In this document: piece by piece, positions 50,735 through 59,522 of the stretch
Layout: each line of letters starts with the position of its first letter
Numbering within the stretch: position 1 is the stretch's first letter
Assembly: GCF_016862575.1 (NCBI RefSeq)
Contig: NZ_BONF01000041.1
Span: 58,241-122,240 of the forward strand
DNA from: Catellatospora bangladeshensis
Lineage (GTDB): Bacteria > Actinomycetota > Actinomycetes > Mycobacteriales > Micromonosporaceae
Length of the DNA: 64,000 nucleotides
Direction of reading: 5' to 3'
The notes under the pieces: model-generated
The model's input: only the letters and a program-made list of their open reading frames with translations
Databases searched by the model: none
Told to the model about the DNA's origin: nothing
Translations under genes and position numbers: made by a program

Positions 50735-51821
50735 CGCCCGCCCGGCCGAGGAGTGCCGCTACGACCTGGTCTCGCTCGGCGAGGTGATGCTGCGGCTGGA
50801 CCCGGGTGAGGGCCGGGTGCGCACCGCGCGCTCGTTCCGTGCCTGGGAGGGCGGCGGCGAGTACAACGTGGCCCGCGGCCTGCGCCGCTGCTTCGGCATG
50901 CGCACGGCGCTGGTCAGCGCGTTCGCCGACAACGAGGTGGGCCGCCTGCTGGAGGACTTGATCCTGACCGGCGGCGTGGACACCTCGCTGATCCGCTGGG
51001 TGCCCTACGACGGCATCGGCCGCACCGTGCGCAACGGCCTCAACTTCACCGAGCGCGGCTTCGGCGTACGCGGCGCGGTCGGCGTCTCCGACCGAGGTCA
51101 CACCGCCGCCGGGCAGCTGCGTCCCGAGGACGTGGACTGGGAGCACCTGTTCGGCACCCTCGGGGTGCGCTGGTTCCACACCGGCGGCATCTACGCCGCC
51201 CTGTCCGACGGCACGCCCGACGTGATCGAGGCCGCGATGGCCGCAGCCCGCCGCCACGGCACGATCATCTCCTACGACCTGAACTACCGCCCCAGCCTGT
51301 GGAAGGGCATCGGCGGCAAGGCGCGGGCGCAGGAGGTCAACCGCGCGCTGGCCCGCTACGTCGACGTGATGATCGGCAACGAGGAGGACTTCACGGCCAG
51401 CCTCGGCTTCGAGGTGCCCGGGACGGCCGACGACCTGTCCGAACTGGAGGCCGAGAACTTCGAGAAGATGATCGGCCAGGTGGTGCAGGAGTACCCGAAC
51501 TTCAAGGTGGTCGCCACCACCCTGCGCACCGTGCGCAGCGCGACGGTCAACGACTGGGGCGCGGTCGCGTGGAGCCGTGACGGCTTCGCCCATGCCACGC
51601 ACCGGCCGAACCTGGAGATCCTGGACCGGGTGGGCGGCGGCGACAGCTTCGCCAGCGGCCTCGTCTACGGCCTGCTCACCACCGGTGACCTGGCCCGCGC
51701 CGTCGAGTACGGCGCCGCGCACGGCGCGCTGGCGATGACCACCCCCGGCGACACCTCGATGGCGACCCGCGCCGAGGTCGAGGCGCTGATGGGCGGCGGC
51801 TCCGCCCGCGTCCAGCGCTGA
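50724..51821 (+). CDS. kdgK: 2-keto-3-deoxygluconate kinase (PfkB family)
   Basis: A 365-residue PfkB kinase. VSLGEVMLRLDP, WEGGGEYNVARGL and the C-terminal GGGDSFASGL with the catalytic Asp are typical of KDG kinases. With the overlapping eda gene it completes the lower part of an Entner-Doudoroff-type route. The hairpin at 51841 terminates the unit. Confidence 0.9.
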   Translation: MPVDARPAEECRYDLVSLGEVMLRLDPGEGRVRTARSFRAWEGGGEYNVARGLRRCFGMRTALVSAFADNEVGRLLEDLILTGGVDTSLIRWVPYDGIGRTVRNGLNFTERGFGVRGAVGVSDRGHTAAGQLRPEDVDWEHLFGTLGVRWFHTGGIYAALSDGTPDVIEAAMAAARRHGTIISYDLNYRPSLWKGIGGKARAQEVNRALARYVDVMIGNEEDFTASLGFEVPGTADDLSELEAENFEKMIGQVVQEYPNFKVVATTLRTVRSATVNDWGAVAWSRDGFAHATHRPNLEILDRVGGGDSFASGLVYGLLTTGDLARAVEYGAAHGALAMTTPGDTSMATRAEVEALMGGGSARVQR

Positions 51822-51840
51822 CCGCACCCCGACCGGCCGA

Positions 51841-51878
51841 GGCCCCGTTCATGCGACTCCAGCGGCATGAACGGGGCC
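51841..51878. terminator. Bidirectional hairpin terminator
   Basis: Perfect 14-base arms (GGCCCCGTTCATGC and its complement at 51865-51878) around ten bases, between the kdgK and 2H-ligase stop codons. Confidence 0.82.
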
Positions 51879-51894
51879 CCGGCCTCGTGGCGGA

Positions 51895-52416
51895 TCAGCT
51901 CGCGGGAAGCGGGTGGTACAGGTCGCGGGCGTGGTCGGCGACGGCGGCGCCGGTGACGGTCGCCTCCAGGGGCAGCATGTCGAGGCAGAGGCGGATCGCG
52001 TCGGTCATCCGGACCAGCGGCACCCGCATCGACAGCGTGCAGTGCGGCACCCAGGCGCCCGGCTGGTAGAACGAGCCGGTCTCGATGCCCGCGGCGGTCA
52101 GCCGCTCGTGCACGGCGGCGTGATGGGCCAGCAGCTCGGCGGTGGGCACCGGCCCGAGCCACAGCACCCGGCCCAGGAACTGCCCGATGTGGTCGAACGT
52201 GAGCCGGATCGGCGGCGCGATCGGCATACCCTGCAGCGCCGCCTGCACGGCCGGCCCGTCGAGCGCGTCAGCGCTGGTGATCGACAGGTGCGGCCGGTGC
52301 TTGCGGTGCGTGAGGTCACGCAGGGTCGGCACCCCCTCCGCCTCCAGCGCGTTCCACAGCGTACGCAGCCGCGCGGTGGCGACCGGGTCGAGATAGAGCT
52401 CCAGGGCCGCTGCCAT
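51895..52416 (-). CDS. 2'-5' RNA ligase-like (2H phosphoesterase) protein
   Basis: A 173-residue 2H phosphoesterase. The two H-x-S/T-x motifs are His43-Leu-Ser45 and His125-Cys-Thr127, separated as usual. Such proteins cleave or form 2'-5' or cyclic phosphate bonds in RNA or nucleotides. ATG 52414. It ends against the shared hairpin; the Sir2 gene starts upstream on the same strand, 12 bases away, so the two probably form an operon. Confidence 0.85.
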   Translation of the reverse strand: MAAALELYLDPVATARLRTLWNALEAEGVPTLRDLTHRKHRPHLSITSADALDGPAVQAALQGMPIAPPIRLTFDHIGQFLGRVLWLGPVPTAELLAHHAAVHERLTAAGIETGSFYQPGAWVPHCTLSMRVPLVRMTDAIRLCLDMLPLEATVTGAAVADHARDLYHPLPAS

Positions 52417-52427
52417 GATCGGAGACC

Positions 52428-53198
52428 CTACCGCCGCCCCCCGCCGCCCGCGACGCCGTTTCCGTGGGCCGCGAGCAGCGCCCGGACCAGCTGCGGCACG
52501 GCTTCGCTGATGGGCGTGCGGACCACCTCGTCGGCGATGACGTCGTACGGCGTCGGCTCGGCGTTGACGATGGTGATGTGGGCGCCCTCCGTCATCGCGA
52601 TCGCGCACAGCGACGCGGCCGGCTGCACCGTGAGCGACGTGCCGATCGCCCAGAACACCTGGCACGCCTTCGCGATCGCGCCCGCCTGGCTCAGCGTCTC
52701 GCCGTCCAGGTTCTCGCCGAACATGACCGTGCCCGCCTTGAGGATGCCGCCGCAGGACAGGCACGCCGGGTCCGGCTCGCCCGCGGCGACCCGGTCCAGC
52801 GCCTCGCGCATGGTGCCGCGCTCGCCGCAGCCCATGCACCGCACCGTGAACATGGTGCCGTGCAGCTCCAGCACCTTGCGCGGGGTCGAACCGGCCTTCT
52901 GGTGCAGGCCGTCGATGTTCTGCGTGATGATCCGCACCGGGAACCCGGCCCGCTCCAGCTCGGCCAGCGCCAGGTGCGCGGCGTTGGGCAATGCGGCCCA
53001 GGCCGCGTTGTCCGCCCGCGCCAGCCACGACCGCCGCCGTACCTCCGGGTCGGCCATGTAATGCTCGTACGTGAACAGCTTCTCCGCGTCGGGGTCCCTG
53101 GTCCAGACACCCTGCGGACCTCGGAAGTCGGGAATGCCGGAATCGGTCGAGATGCCCGCCCCGGTGAGGACGGCGATCATCGGCTTTCGATCGGTCAT
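52428..53198 (-). CDS. Sir2-family NAD-dependent protein deacylase
   Basis: A 256-residue sirtuin. GAGISTDSGIPDFRG (13-27), TQNIDG (92-97), the catalytic His113 and the zinc ligands Cys121, Cys124, Cys146 and Cys149 are all present, so the enzyme should be active. It removes acyl groups from lysine using NAD; acetyl-CoA synthetase is a classical target. Upstream of and probably co-transcribed with the 2H ligase, an odd pairing that suggests a shared role in NAD or ADP-ribose metabolism (inference). Confidence 0.93.
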   Translation of the reverse strand: MTDRKPMIAVLTGAGISTDSGIPDFRGPQGVWTRDPDAEKLFTYEHYMADPEVRRRSWLARADNAAWAALPNAAHLALAELERAGFPVRIITQNIDGLHQKAGSTPRKVLELHGTMFTVRCMGCGERGTMREALDRVAAGEPDPACLSCGGILKAGTVMFGENLDGETLSQAGAIAKACQVFWAIGTSLTVQPAASLCAIAMTEGAHITIVNAEPTPYDVIADEVVRTPISEAVPQLVRALLAAHGNGVAGGGGRR

Positions 53199-53228
53199 CC
53201 GTCCATGATCCCAGCGGCCGACAACCCG

Positions 53229-54125
53229 TTATCGGCTCGCGGTCCAGGGCCGCAGCTTCTCCGGGTTGCGCACCGCCCACACGCGCCGGACCAGCCCGTC
53301 CGCCACCTCGAACGCGAACACCGCCACGACGGCACCGTCGCGCTGAGCCACCAGCCCCGGCTGGCCGTTGACGGTCCGCTCCACCAGGCTCGTCCCGGCC
53401 AGCCGTTCGGCCATGCCGATCGCGAACCGCGCGACCTGCGCGCCGCCCTCGATCGGGCGCAGCACCGCGTTGACCAGGCCGCCGCCGTCGGCGACTACCG
53501 TCGCGTCGGGATCGAGCAGCCCCAGCAGCGCCGCGATGTCCCTGGCTTCCCACGCCAGCCGGAAGTCCCGCACCACCTCGGTGCGCCGCGCCCCGGGCGC
53601 CGGTGCGGCCCGCGCCGCGCCGACCCTGCGCCGGGCCGAGACGGCGAGCTGGCGGCATGCCGCGGGGGTACGCCCGACGATCGCGCCGACCTCGGTGAAC
53701 GGGTATCCGAACACGTCGTGCAGCACGAACGCGACCCGCTCGGCCGGGGTCATCGTGTCCAGCACGACGAGGAACGCCATGCTCACCGACTCGTCGAGGG
53801 TGATCCGGTCGGCCGGATCGGCCCCGCCCCACTCGGCTGGTTCGGGCAGCGGCTCGGGCAGCCACTCGCCGACGTAGCGTTCCCGGCGGGCCCGCGCGGA
53901 GCCGAGCAGGTCGAGGCAGATCCGGGTGGCCACCGTGGTCAGCCAGGCGCCCGGCGCCTCGATCACGTCCCGCTGCGCCGGGGTCAGCGCATACCAGCGG
54001 GTCAAGGTCTCCTGCACCGCGTCCTCGGCGTCGGCCAGCGAGCCCAGCAGCCGGTACGTCAGGTTGATCAGCTGCCGCCGCTCGTCCAGGACCGTGCTCA
54101 GGCCCGGTTCGGCTGGGTGGTTCAC
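53229..54125 (-). CDS. ECF41-type sigma factor with SnoaL-like C-terminal domain
   Basis: A 298-residue SigJ-type factor. Sigma region 2 has LINLTYRLLGSLADAEDAVQE and region 4 FGYPFTEVGAIVGRTPAACRQL. A SnoaL-like domain of about 115 residues follows, carrying VVADGGG and a C-terminal NPEKL, the two conserved ECF41 motifs (DGGG and NPDKL) that tune activity in the absence of an anti-sigma factor. GTG 54123 with AAAGGA upstream. No COE oxidoreductase gene, the usual partner, adjoins; its likely target is at 54188. Confidence 0.92.
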   Translation of the reverse strand: MNHPAEPGLSTVLDERRQLINLTYRLLGSLADAEDAVQETLTRWYALTPAQRDVIEAPGAWLTTVATRICLDLLGSARARRERYVGEWLPEPLPEPAEWGGADPADRITLDESVSMAFLVVLDTMTPAERVAFVLHDVFGYPFTEVGAIVGRTPAACRQLAVSARRRVGAARAAPAPGARRTEVVRDFRLAWEARDIAALLGLLDPDATVVADGGGLVNAVLRPIEGGAQVARFAIGMAERLAGTSLVERTVNGQPGLVAQRDGAVVAVFAFEVADGLVRRVWAVRNPEKLRPWTASR

Positions 54126-54187
54126 GGGGTGGTTCCTTTCGCGCGACTCGCGCCGACAGTACGCCGCGTCACATCCGTGCCCGCACG

Positions 54188-54214
54188 CCTCACATCCCGC
54201 GGGGCTGCGTCGTC
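54188..54214 (+). promoter_or_regulatory. Candidate ECF41-dependent promoter
   Basis: CCTCACA (54188-54194), a 16-base spacer and CGTC (54211-54214) match the reported ECF41 promoter TGTCACA-N16-CGTC with two mismatches in the -35. It lies in the correct orientation about 55 bases before the downstream membrane protein. Confidence 0.5.
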
Positions 54215-54266
54215 GGACGGGTGAGACCGATCCGGACGGGATCGGCGACCTCGGGGAGGCACCGAA

Positions 54267-54659
54267 ATGCGCAAGGCTTTCACCGGACTGGCGGGGCTGC
54301 TGATGCTGGCCGTCGTCGCGGAGTTCTACTTCGCCGCCGCCGGGGCCGCCGAACCCGGCCTCTACCGGCCGCACCACGTGCTCGGGTACGTCATCTTCCT
54401 GCTGCCGCTGGTGATGGCGCTGGTCGCGGCGCTGGGCGGGCTGCCCCGGCGGCTCATCGGCCTGGCGCTGCTCGTGGTCGGCCTGACCTCGCTGCAGGTG
54501 GTGATCGCGAAGGCCGCCCGTGCCCTCGGTGACGGCGGCGGGCTCGTCTTCGGCCTGCACGCCGTCAGCGGCCTGGCCATCCCGCTCGTCGCCTGGCTGA
54601 TCCTCCGCCAGGCCCGCGCACTGCCCGACCCCGCCACCGCCGAGCCCGCCGCCGGCTGA
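54267..54659 (+). CDS. DUF6220-like four-helix membrane protein
   Basis: A 130-residue membrane protein with four helices (about 5-26, 37-58, 65-83 and 93-113) and a His-His-Val-Leu-Gly motif after the first loop, as in DUF6220. ATG 54267 with GGGGAGG upstream. Divergent from the ECF41 gene and behind a matching promoter, so probably its regulon member. Repeat R1c follows after 15 bases. Confidence 0.75.
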   Translation: MRKAFTGLAGLLMLAVVAEFYFAAAGAAEPGLYRPHHVLGYVIFLLPLVMALVAALGGLPRRLIGLALLVVGLTSLQVVIAKAARALGDGGGLVFGLHAVSGLAIPLVAWLILRQARALPDPATAEPAAG

Positions 54660-54674
54660 CCGTCCGGACCGGGG

Positions 54675-54739
54675 TTGATCACGATTTCGTGTCGAAATGT
54701 GTGGCTGGACCGCAGATCATGACACCGGATCGCGATCTT
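54675..54739. repeat. Dispersed palindromic repeat R1, copy c (65 bp)
   Basis: Third R1 copy, 65 bases like the others. Left TTGATCACGATTTCGTGTC, right arm starting GACACCGGATCGCGATC. The centre begins GAAATGTGTGG and diverges from copies a and b. It lies between two convergent stop codons (54659 and 54767). Confidence 0.75.
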
Positions 54740-54766
54740 CCCCACCCGGGCAGAGTCTTCGGCCGG

Positions 54767-55192
54767 TCAGGAGGCGGCCAGGGGTTTGACCCACCGCGAC
54801 CACTGTGGCTGGCGGTGGTAGCCGGCCGCGGACCAGGCGGCGTGGGCGAGGTCGTTCTCGTCGAGCACCATCGCCCCGGCCCGCCGCCCGCCGAACCCGG
54901 TGAAGCGTTGCTCCGCCGCGTCCAGCAGGGCTCGGCCGATACCCTGGCGCCGCCGCCCCGGGTGCACCGCGAACCGGTAGAGGTGGCAGCGCCACCCGTC
55001 CCAGCCGGCGATCAGCGAGCCGACGATCTCGTCCTCGTCGACCGCCAGCAGCAGCGCGTCAGGGTCGCGGGCGAGCAGCGCGGTCACGGCCTCGGCGCTG
55101 TCGTCGCGGTCGGTGTCCTCGGCGGCGAGCTTCCAGAAGGCGAGCACCCGCGGGATGTCGGCGGGCTGGGCGGTGCGCAGCGGGACGGCCAT
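54767..55192 (-). CDS. GNAT acetyltransferase
   Basis: A 141-residue single-domain [22 protein letters not shown] at the N-terminus, [21 protein letters not shown] as the acetyl-CoA loop and [17 protein letters not shown] at the end are canonical. ATG 55190; the frame continues upstream without good start. Substrate unknown. Confidence 0.9.
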   Translation of the reverse strand: MAVPLRTAQPADIPRVLAFWKLAAEDTDRDDSAEAVTALLARDPDALLLAVDEDEIVGSLIAGWDGWRCHLYRFAVHPGRRRQGIGRALLDAAEQRFTGFGGRRAGAMVLDENDLAHAAWSAAGYHRQPQWSRWVKPLAAS

Positions 55193-55276
55193 ACCCCAGA
55201 TGATCTCAACGCGGTCGCCACGGCCCGCCGCCGCAGGCCCGCCGCCCACGGGCTGGGCACTGCAGGTGCGGCGCCG

Positions 55277-57364
55277 TCAGCGCTGACGGGTGTACGCCCG
55301 CAGGAAGGCCAGCTCGTCGGCGTAGAGGTCGAGGCTGCGGGACACGGAGCGGTTGCCGTGGCCGACGTCGCCCTCGCGGCGCAGCAGCACCGGCCGGTCG
55401 CCGGAGGTGGCGTGCTGGAGCGCGGCGGCCAGCTTGCGGGCGTGCAGCGGATCGACCCGGCTGTCCCCGTCGAACACCGTGAACAGCACCGCCGGGTAGT
55501 TCGTGCCCGCGAGCACGTGGTGGTACGGCGAGTAGGACAGCAGCCAGCCGAGCTGCTCCGGATCGGACGCGGTGCCGTACTCGCCGGACCAGGTCGTGCC
55601 GAGCCCGAACAGCTCGTAGCGGACCATGTCGAGCAGCGGCGCCGAGCACACCACCGCGGCGTACGCGGCGGGCCGCTGGGTGAGCGCCGCGCCGACCAGC
55701 AGGCCGCCGTTGGAACCGCCCATGATCGCGAGCTGCGCGGGGGTCGTCGTGCCCGACGCGACGAGCCAGTCCGCCGCCGCGTGGAAGTCGTCGAAGACGT
55801 TCTGCTTACGGGCGAGCATGCCGTCGCGGTGCCACTGCTCGCCCTCCTCGCCGCCGCCGCGCAGGTTGGCCACGGCCCAGACCCCGCCCGCCTCGGCCCA
55901 CGCGATCGCCATCGCCGAGTACCACGGGGTCAGCGAGATGTTGAAGCCGCCGTACCCGTACAGCACCGTGGGCCGGGGACCGGCGGGCGCGCCGGCGCGG
56001 GAGACTACGAACATGCGCACGTCAGTGCCGTCGGCCGAGGTGTAGGTGACCTGCTCGGTGACCAGGTCGCCGAGCTCGGCCGCGCCGGGCGGGGCGGCCC
56101 AGCGAGTGACCGTGCGGAACCGGGCGTCGAAGCGGTGCACGGTGCCCGGAGTGGTGTAGTCGCCGTACCCGAACCAGGCCTCGTGGCCGCCGTCCGGGTG
56201 TGCGGTGAGGCCGTTGAGGCTGCCCACGCCGGGCAGTGCCACCTTGGCCACCTCCTCGCCGGTGGCCAGCTCGTGCACGGTCAGCTCGCTGAGCGCGTGC
56301 CGGGTCGTGGCGACCAGCAGCACGGGCGTCTCCAGCGGGGGGCCGTCGAGCACCACGTAGTCCTCCAGCACCGCGCCGGGGTCCTCGGGGATCAGCTCGC
56401 GCCAGTTCTCGTACGCCGGCTCCGCCGGGTCGGCGACGCACAGCCGCCACCGGGGCGCGTCGCGGTTGGTCTGCAGGTAGACGCGGTCGCCCCGGAACTC
56501 GGCGTAGGTCAGCGCGTCGACGCCCTGCTGAAGGGGGCGCAGCGCGGGCGCGTCGAGCGTGCTCGCGGACAGGTCGGCCAGCCACAGGTCGTTGCGCGGG
56601 TCGGTGCCCTGGGTCTCGCTGACGGTGAGCCAGCGGCCGTCGCGGGAGACCGACGGCCAGAAGTAGCGGCCGCGCGGCGAGTCGCCGCCCATGATCAGAA
56701 CATCGGTGTCCGGGTCGGTGCCGAGGCGGTGCAGGTAGACGCGCCGGTGCAGCTTGTGGTCGTCGCCGGGGACGCTGCCGGGGGCGAGGAAGCGGGAGTA
56801 GTAGAAGGCGTGCCCGCCGGGCAGCCAGGCGATGCCGGTGTGCCGCATGCGGTCGATCGGGCCGTCCACCACCTCCCCGGTGGCCACGTCCATCACCCGG
56901 AGCAGCGGCTCCTCGGTCCCGCCCACCGACAGGGCGTACGCCAGCAGCGTGCCCTCCCGGGACGGGTAGTGGAAGTCCAGCGTGGTGGCGCCGCTCGGGT
57001 CGACGGCGTTGGGGTCGATCAGCACCCGCTCGGCGCCGTCCGGCTCGACGAGCCAGAGCACGGCGTGGTCCTGCTCGGGCGCCCGGCGCAGGTAGAAGCC
57101 GCGCCCGCCGCGCCATACCGGGGTGCCGACCGCGCCGACCGCCATCAGCTCCGCCAGCCTGGCCCGCAGCGCGGCCCGCTCGGCCCAGTCCGCCCGGTGC
57201 TCCGCCAGCAGCGCGTCCTGCGCCCGCGACCAGTCCTCGACCGCCGGGTCGGCGGCGTCCTCCAGCCACCGGTATGGATCGGCGATCCGGTGCCCGTGCA
57301 CCTCCTCCACGAGGTTCGACCGGGCGGCGGGCGGGTACGTGGAGGGGGCACGGTCCGTGGACAT
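55277..57364 (-). CDS. Prolyl oligopeptidase family serine peptidase (S9A)
   Basis: A 695-residue peptidase. The N-terminal beta-propeller covers about 70-420; the alpha/beta hydrolase part has Ser551 in GGSNGG, Asp634 in DSRVDP and His669 in GHGN. It cleaves short proline-containing peptides. No signal peptide, so it is cytoplasmic. ATG 57362; divergent from the glucose dehydrogenase gene, with 100 bases between. Confidence 0.93.
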   Translation of the reverse strand: MSTDRAPSTYPPAARSNLVEEVHGHRIADPYRWLEDAADPAVEDWSRAQDALLAEHRADWAERAALRARLAELMAVGAVGTPVWRGGRGFYLRRAPEQDHAVLWLVEPDGAERVLIDPNAVDPSGATTLDFHYPSREGTLLAYALSVGGTEEPLLRVMDVATGEVVDGPIDRMRHTGIAWLPGGHAFYYSRFLAPGSVPGDDHKLHRRVYLHRLGTDPDTDVLIMGGDSPRGRYFWPSVSRDGRWLTVSETQGTDPRNDLWLADLSASTLDAPALRPLQQGVDALTYAEFRGDRVYLQTNRDAPRWRLCVADPAEPAYENWRELIPEDPGAVLEDYVVLDGPPLETPVLLVATTRHALSELTVHELATGEEVAKVALPGVGSLNGLTAHPDGGHEAWFGYGDYTTPGTVHRFDARFRTVTRWAAPPGAAELGDLVTEQVTYTSADGTDVRMFVVSRAGAPAGPRPTVLYGYGGFNISLTPWYSAMAIAWAEAGGVWAVANLRGGGEEGEQWHRDGMLARKQNVFDDFHAAADWLVASGTTTPAQLAIMGGSNGGLLVGAALTQRPAAYAAVVCSAPLLDMVRYELFGLGTTWSGEYGTASDPEQLGWLLSYSPYHHVLAGTNYPAVLFTVFDGDSRVDPLHARKLAAALQHATSGDRPVLLRREGDVGHGNRSVSRSLDLYADELAFLRAYTRQR

Positions 57365-57464
57365 GCCGTAAAGGATGCACTACGGAAGGTGTCATCGCAC
57401 GTGCGAGTTGCGGCTCTCCCACTTTCCCGGCGGAAGCCGGGACGACGGTTCTAGGGTGACGGCT

Positions 57465-58511
57465 ATGCGAGGTTTGATCGTCGAGACGGGACGCCCGGAC
57501 TCGGCGCAGTACGTCGACGACCTGCCCGAACCGGACGAGTCCGAGGGCCAGGTGCTGGTGCAGGCGCTCGCGGTGGGCATCTGCGGCACCGACCGGGAGA
57601 TCGTCGCGGCGGAGTACGGCACCGCCCCCGGCCCGGACCGGCGGCTGGTGCTCGGCCACGAGTCGCTGGGCCGGGTGATCTCCGACGACTCCGGCCGCTG
57701 GCAGCCCGGCACGCTGGTCGCCGGGGTGGTGCGCCGGCCGGACCCCGTGCCGTGCGTGAACTGCCTGGTCGGCGAGTGGGACATGTGCCGCAACGGGCAG
57801 TACGTGGAGTGCGGTATCAAGGAGCGGCACGGCTTCGCCCGGGAACGCTGGCGCGTCGAGCCCGACTTCGCGGTCGCGCTGGACCCCGCGCTGCTGGAGG
57901 TAGGCATGCTGCTGGAGCCGACCAGCGTGGTGGCCAAGGCGTGGGAGCACATCGAGCGCATCGGCCTGCGCGCCCGCTACGAGCCGAGCACCGTGCTTGT
58001 CACCGGGGCCGGGCCGATCGGCCTGCTCGCGGCGCTGCTCGGCCGCCAGCGGGACCTTGAGGTGCACGTGCTGGACCGGGCCACCGACGGCCCGAAGCCG
58101 GAGCTGGTGGCGGGCCTGGGCGCGACGTACCACACGGGCTCGGTGTGCGACGTCGGCTTCGATCCCGACATCGTGCTGGAGTGCACCGGCGCGCCGCCGG
58201 TCATCGCCCAGGCGATCGACCAGGTCGGGCCGAACGGCACGGTCGCGCTCACCGGCGTCTCCAGCGGCGGCCGCAAGCTGGCGCTCGACCTAGGCGGCCT
58301 CAACCGCGACATGGTCCTGGAGAACAACGTGGTCTTCGGCACGGTCAACGCCAACCTGCGCCACTGGCAGGAGGCAGCCCACGCGCTGCGCTCCGCCGAC
58401 CGCGACTGGCTGGCCGCCCTCATCACCCGCCGCGTCCCCGCCGACCACTACGCCGAGGCCCTCGACAGCCGCCCCGACGACATCAAGGTCGTCCTCGACT
58501 TCGCCCCCTGA
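57465..58511 (+). CDS. Glucose 1-dehydrogenase-like zinc dehydrogenase
   Basis: A 348-residue MDR dehydrogenase. Catalytic zinc: Cys40 (GICGTDRE) and His65-Glu66 (GHES). Structural zinc: Cys residues in CVNCLVGEWDMC. TGAGPIGLLAA binds NAD(P). The C-terminal motif LGGLNRDMVLENNVVFGTVNA is that of glucose dehydrogenases (GlcDH_C). It would oxidise glucose to gluconolactone, feeding the KDG kinase and aldolase 7 kb upstream. ATG 57465. Confidence 0.9.
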   Translation: MRGLIVETGRPDSAQYVDDLPEPDESEGQVLVQALAVGICGTDREIVAAEYGTAPGPDRRLVLGHESLGRVISDDSGRWQPGTLVAGVVRRPDPVPCVNCLVGEWDMCRNGQYVECGIKERHGFARERWRVEPDFAVALDPALLEVGMLLEPTSVVAKAWEHIERIGLRARYEPSTVLVTGAGPIGLLAALLGRQRDLEVHVLDRATDGPKPELVAGLGATYHTGSVCDVGFDPDIVLECTGAPPVIAQAIDQVGPNGTVALTGVSSGGRKLALDLGGLNRDMVLENNVVFGTVNANLRHWQEAAHALRSADRDWLAALITRRVPADHYAEALDSRPDDIKVVLDFAP

Positions 58512-58587
58512 CCACCGCGCGTCCCGCCCACGCCCGCCCCGCCCCGCGGTCCGCGCGCCGTCCCGCCCGCGGTCCGCGCGGCGCGCG

Positions 58588-58670
58588 CCTTGATCATCCG
58601 ACTTGCCTGGCACATGGGCGAAAGCGGCTTCAAGATACGCCCGTTTGCCAGGCAAGTCGGACGATCATGG
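58588..58670. repeat. Dispersed palindromic repeat R3, copy c (83 bp)
   Basis: Best-paired copy: CCTTGATCATCCGACTTG at the left end and CAAGTCGGACGATCATGG at the right, with CCTGGCACATGGGCG and CGCCCGTTTGCCAGG between. It lies 76 bases after the dehydrogenase stop in the convergent gap before the hydrolase. Confidence 0.87.
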
Positions 58671-58730
58671 GCGCCCCGTCCGGCGCGGCGCGGCCCCGCG
58701 CGGCGGGCGTTCGGGTGGGGAGGGCGGGGG

Positions 58731-59522
58731 TCAGGGGCGGGGGTGGGTGGTGGACAGGATGGTTTCGGCGAGGAGGTCGGGGGCGTCGCTCATGGGGATG
58801 TGGCCGCAGCCGGGGAGGGTGACGTGGCGGGCGTGCGGCAGGCGCTCGCGGGCGATGGCGGCCTGGCGGGGGAGCAGGATGCGGTCGCGGTCGCCCCAGG
58901 CCACGGTGACCGGCACGTCCGGCACGCCGTGGAAGTGGTAGCCCTTGCCGGCGGCGCGGGCGACCGGCCGGAACCCGGCGCCGTCGCGCATGGCCAGCGC
59001 GTCGGACAGCGCCCGCTCCTCGCCGATGCGGCCGGGGTGGGTCATGAGCATGGCGAACGCCAGCGCGCGGGTCGGCGACGGGCGCATGTTGGCGCGCAGG
59101 ACCGGCCGGGGCAGCAGGGTGCCCAGGCGGATCGCGGTGAGCACGGTGACCGCGTACCGGGCGTGCCAGCGGGTCCAGAAGCCGGCGGGGGAGATCGCGG
59201 TGGCCGAGGCGACGTGCCCGGCCGCGGCCAGCTCCAGCGCGATCGCGCCGCCGAGACTGTTGCCCGCGACGTGCGGCCGGTGCAGGCCCTGCGCGGCCAG
59301 CCACTGCGCGAGCTGCGCGACGCTGGCCGCCATGTCGCCGGGCATGCCGCCGTCGGGCACGGGCGAGCGGCCGAAGCCGGGCAGGTCGATCGCGATCACG
59401 TCGTGCGCCTCGGCGAGCCGGTCCAGCACCGGCTCCCAGGCCCGCCAGTGGTGGCCGATGCCGTGGATCAGCAGCAGCGGCTCGCCGGAGCCACGCCGCT
59501 CGTACGCCACCTCGATGCTCAT
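58731..59522 (-). CDS. Alpha/beta hydrolase
   Basis: A 263-residue hydrolase. HGIGHHWRAW, the oxyanion/nucleophile GNSLGG (Ser89) and the catalytic His241 in GCGHIPM are intact. In this operon (with a Baeyer-Villiger-type monooxygenase and an SDR) it could hydrolyse the ester or lactone formed by the monooxygenase. ATG 59520; overlaps the SDR stop by four bases (ATGA). Confidence 0.9.
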   Translation of the reverse strand: MSIEVAYERRGSGEPLLLIHGIGHHWRAWEPVLDRLAEAHDVIAIDLPGFGRSPVPDGGMPGDMAASVAQLAQWLAAQGLHRPHVAGNSLGGAIALELAAAGHVASATAISPAGFWTRWHARYAVTVLTAIRLGTLLPRPVLRANMRPSPTRALAFAMLMTHPGRIGEERALSDALAMRDGAGFRPVARAAGKGYHFHGVPDVPVTVAWGDRDRILLPRQAAIARERLPHARHVTLPGCGHIPMSDAPDLLAETILSTTHPRP

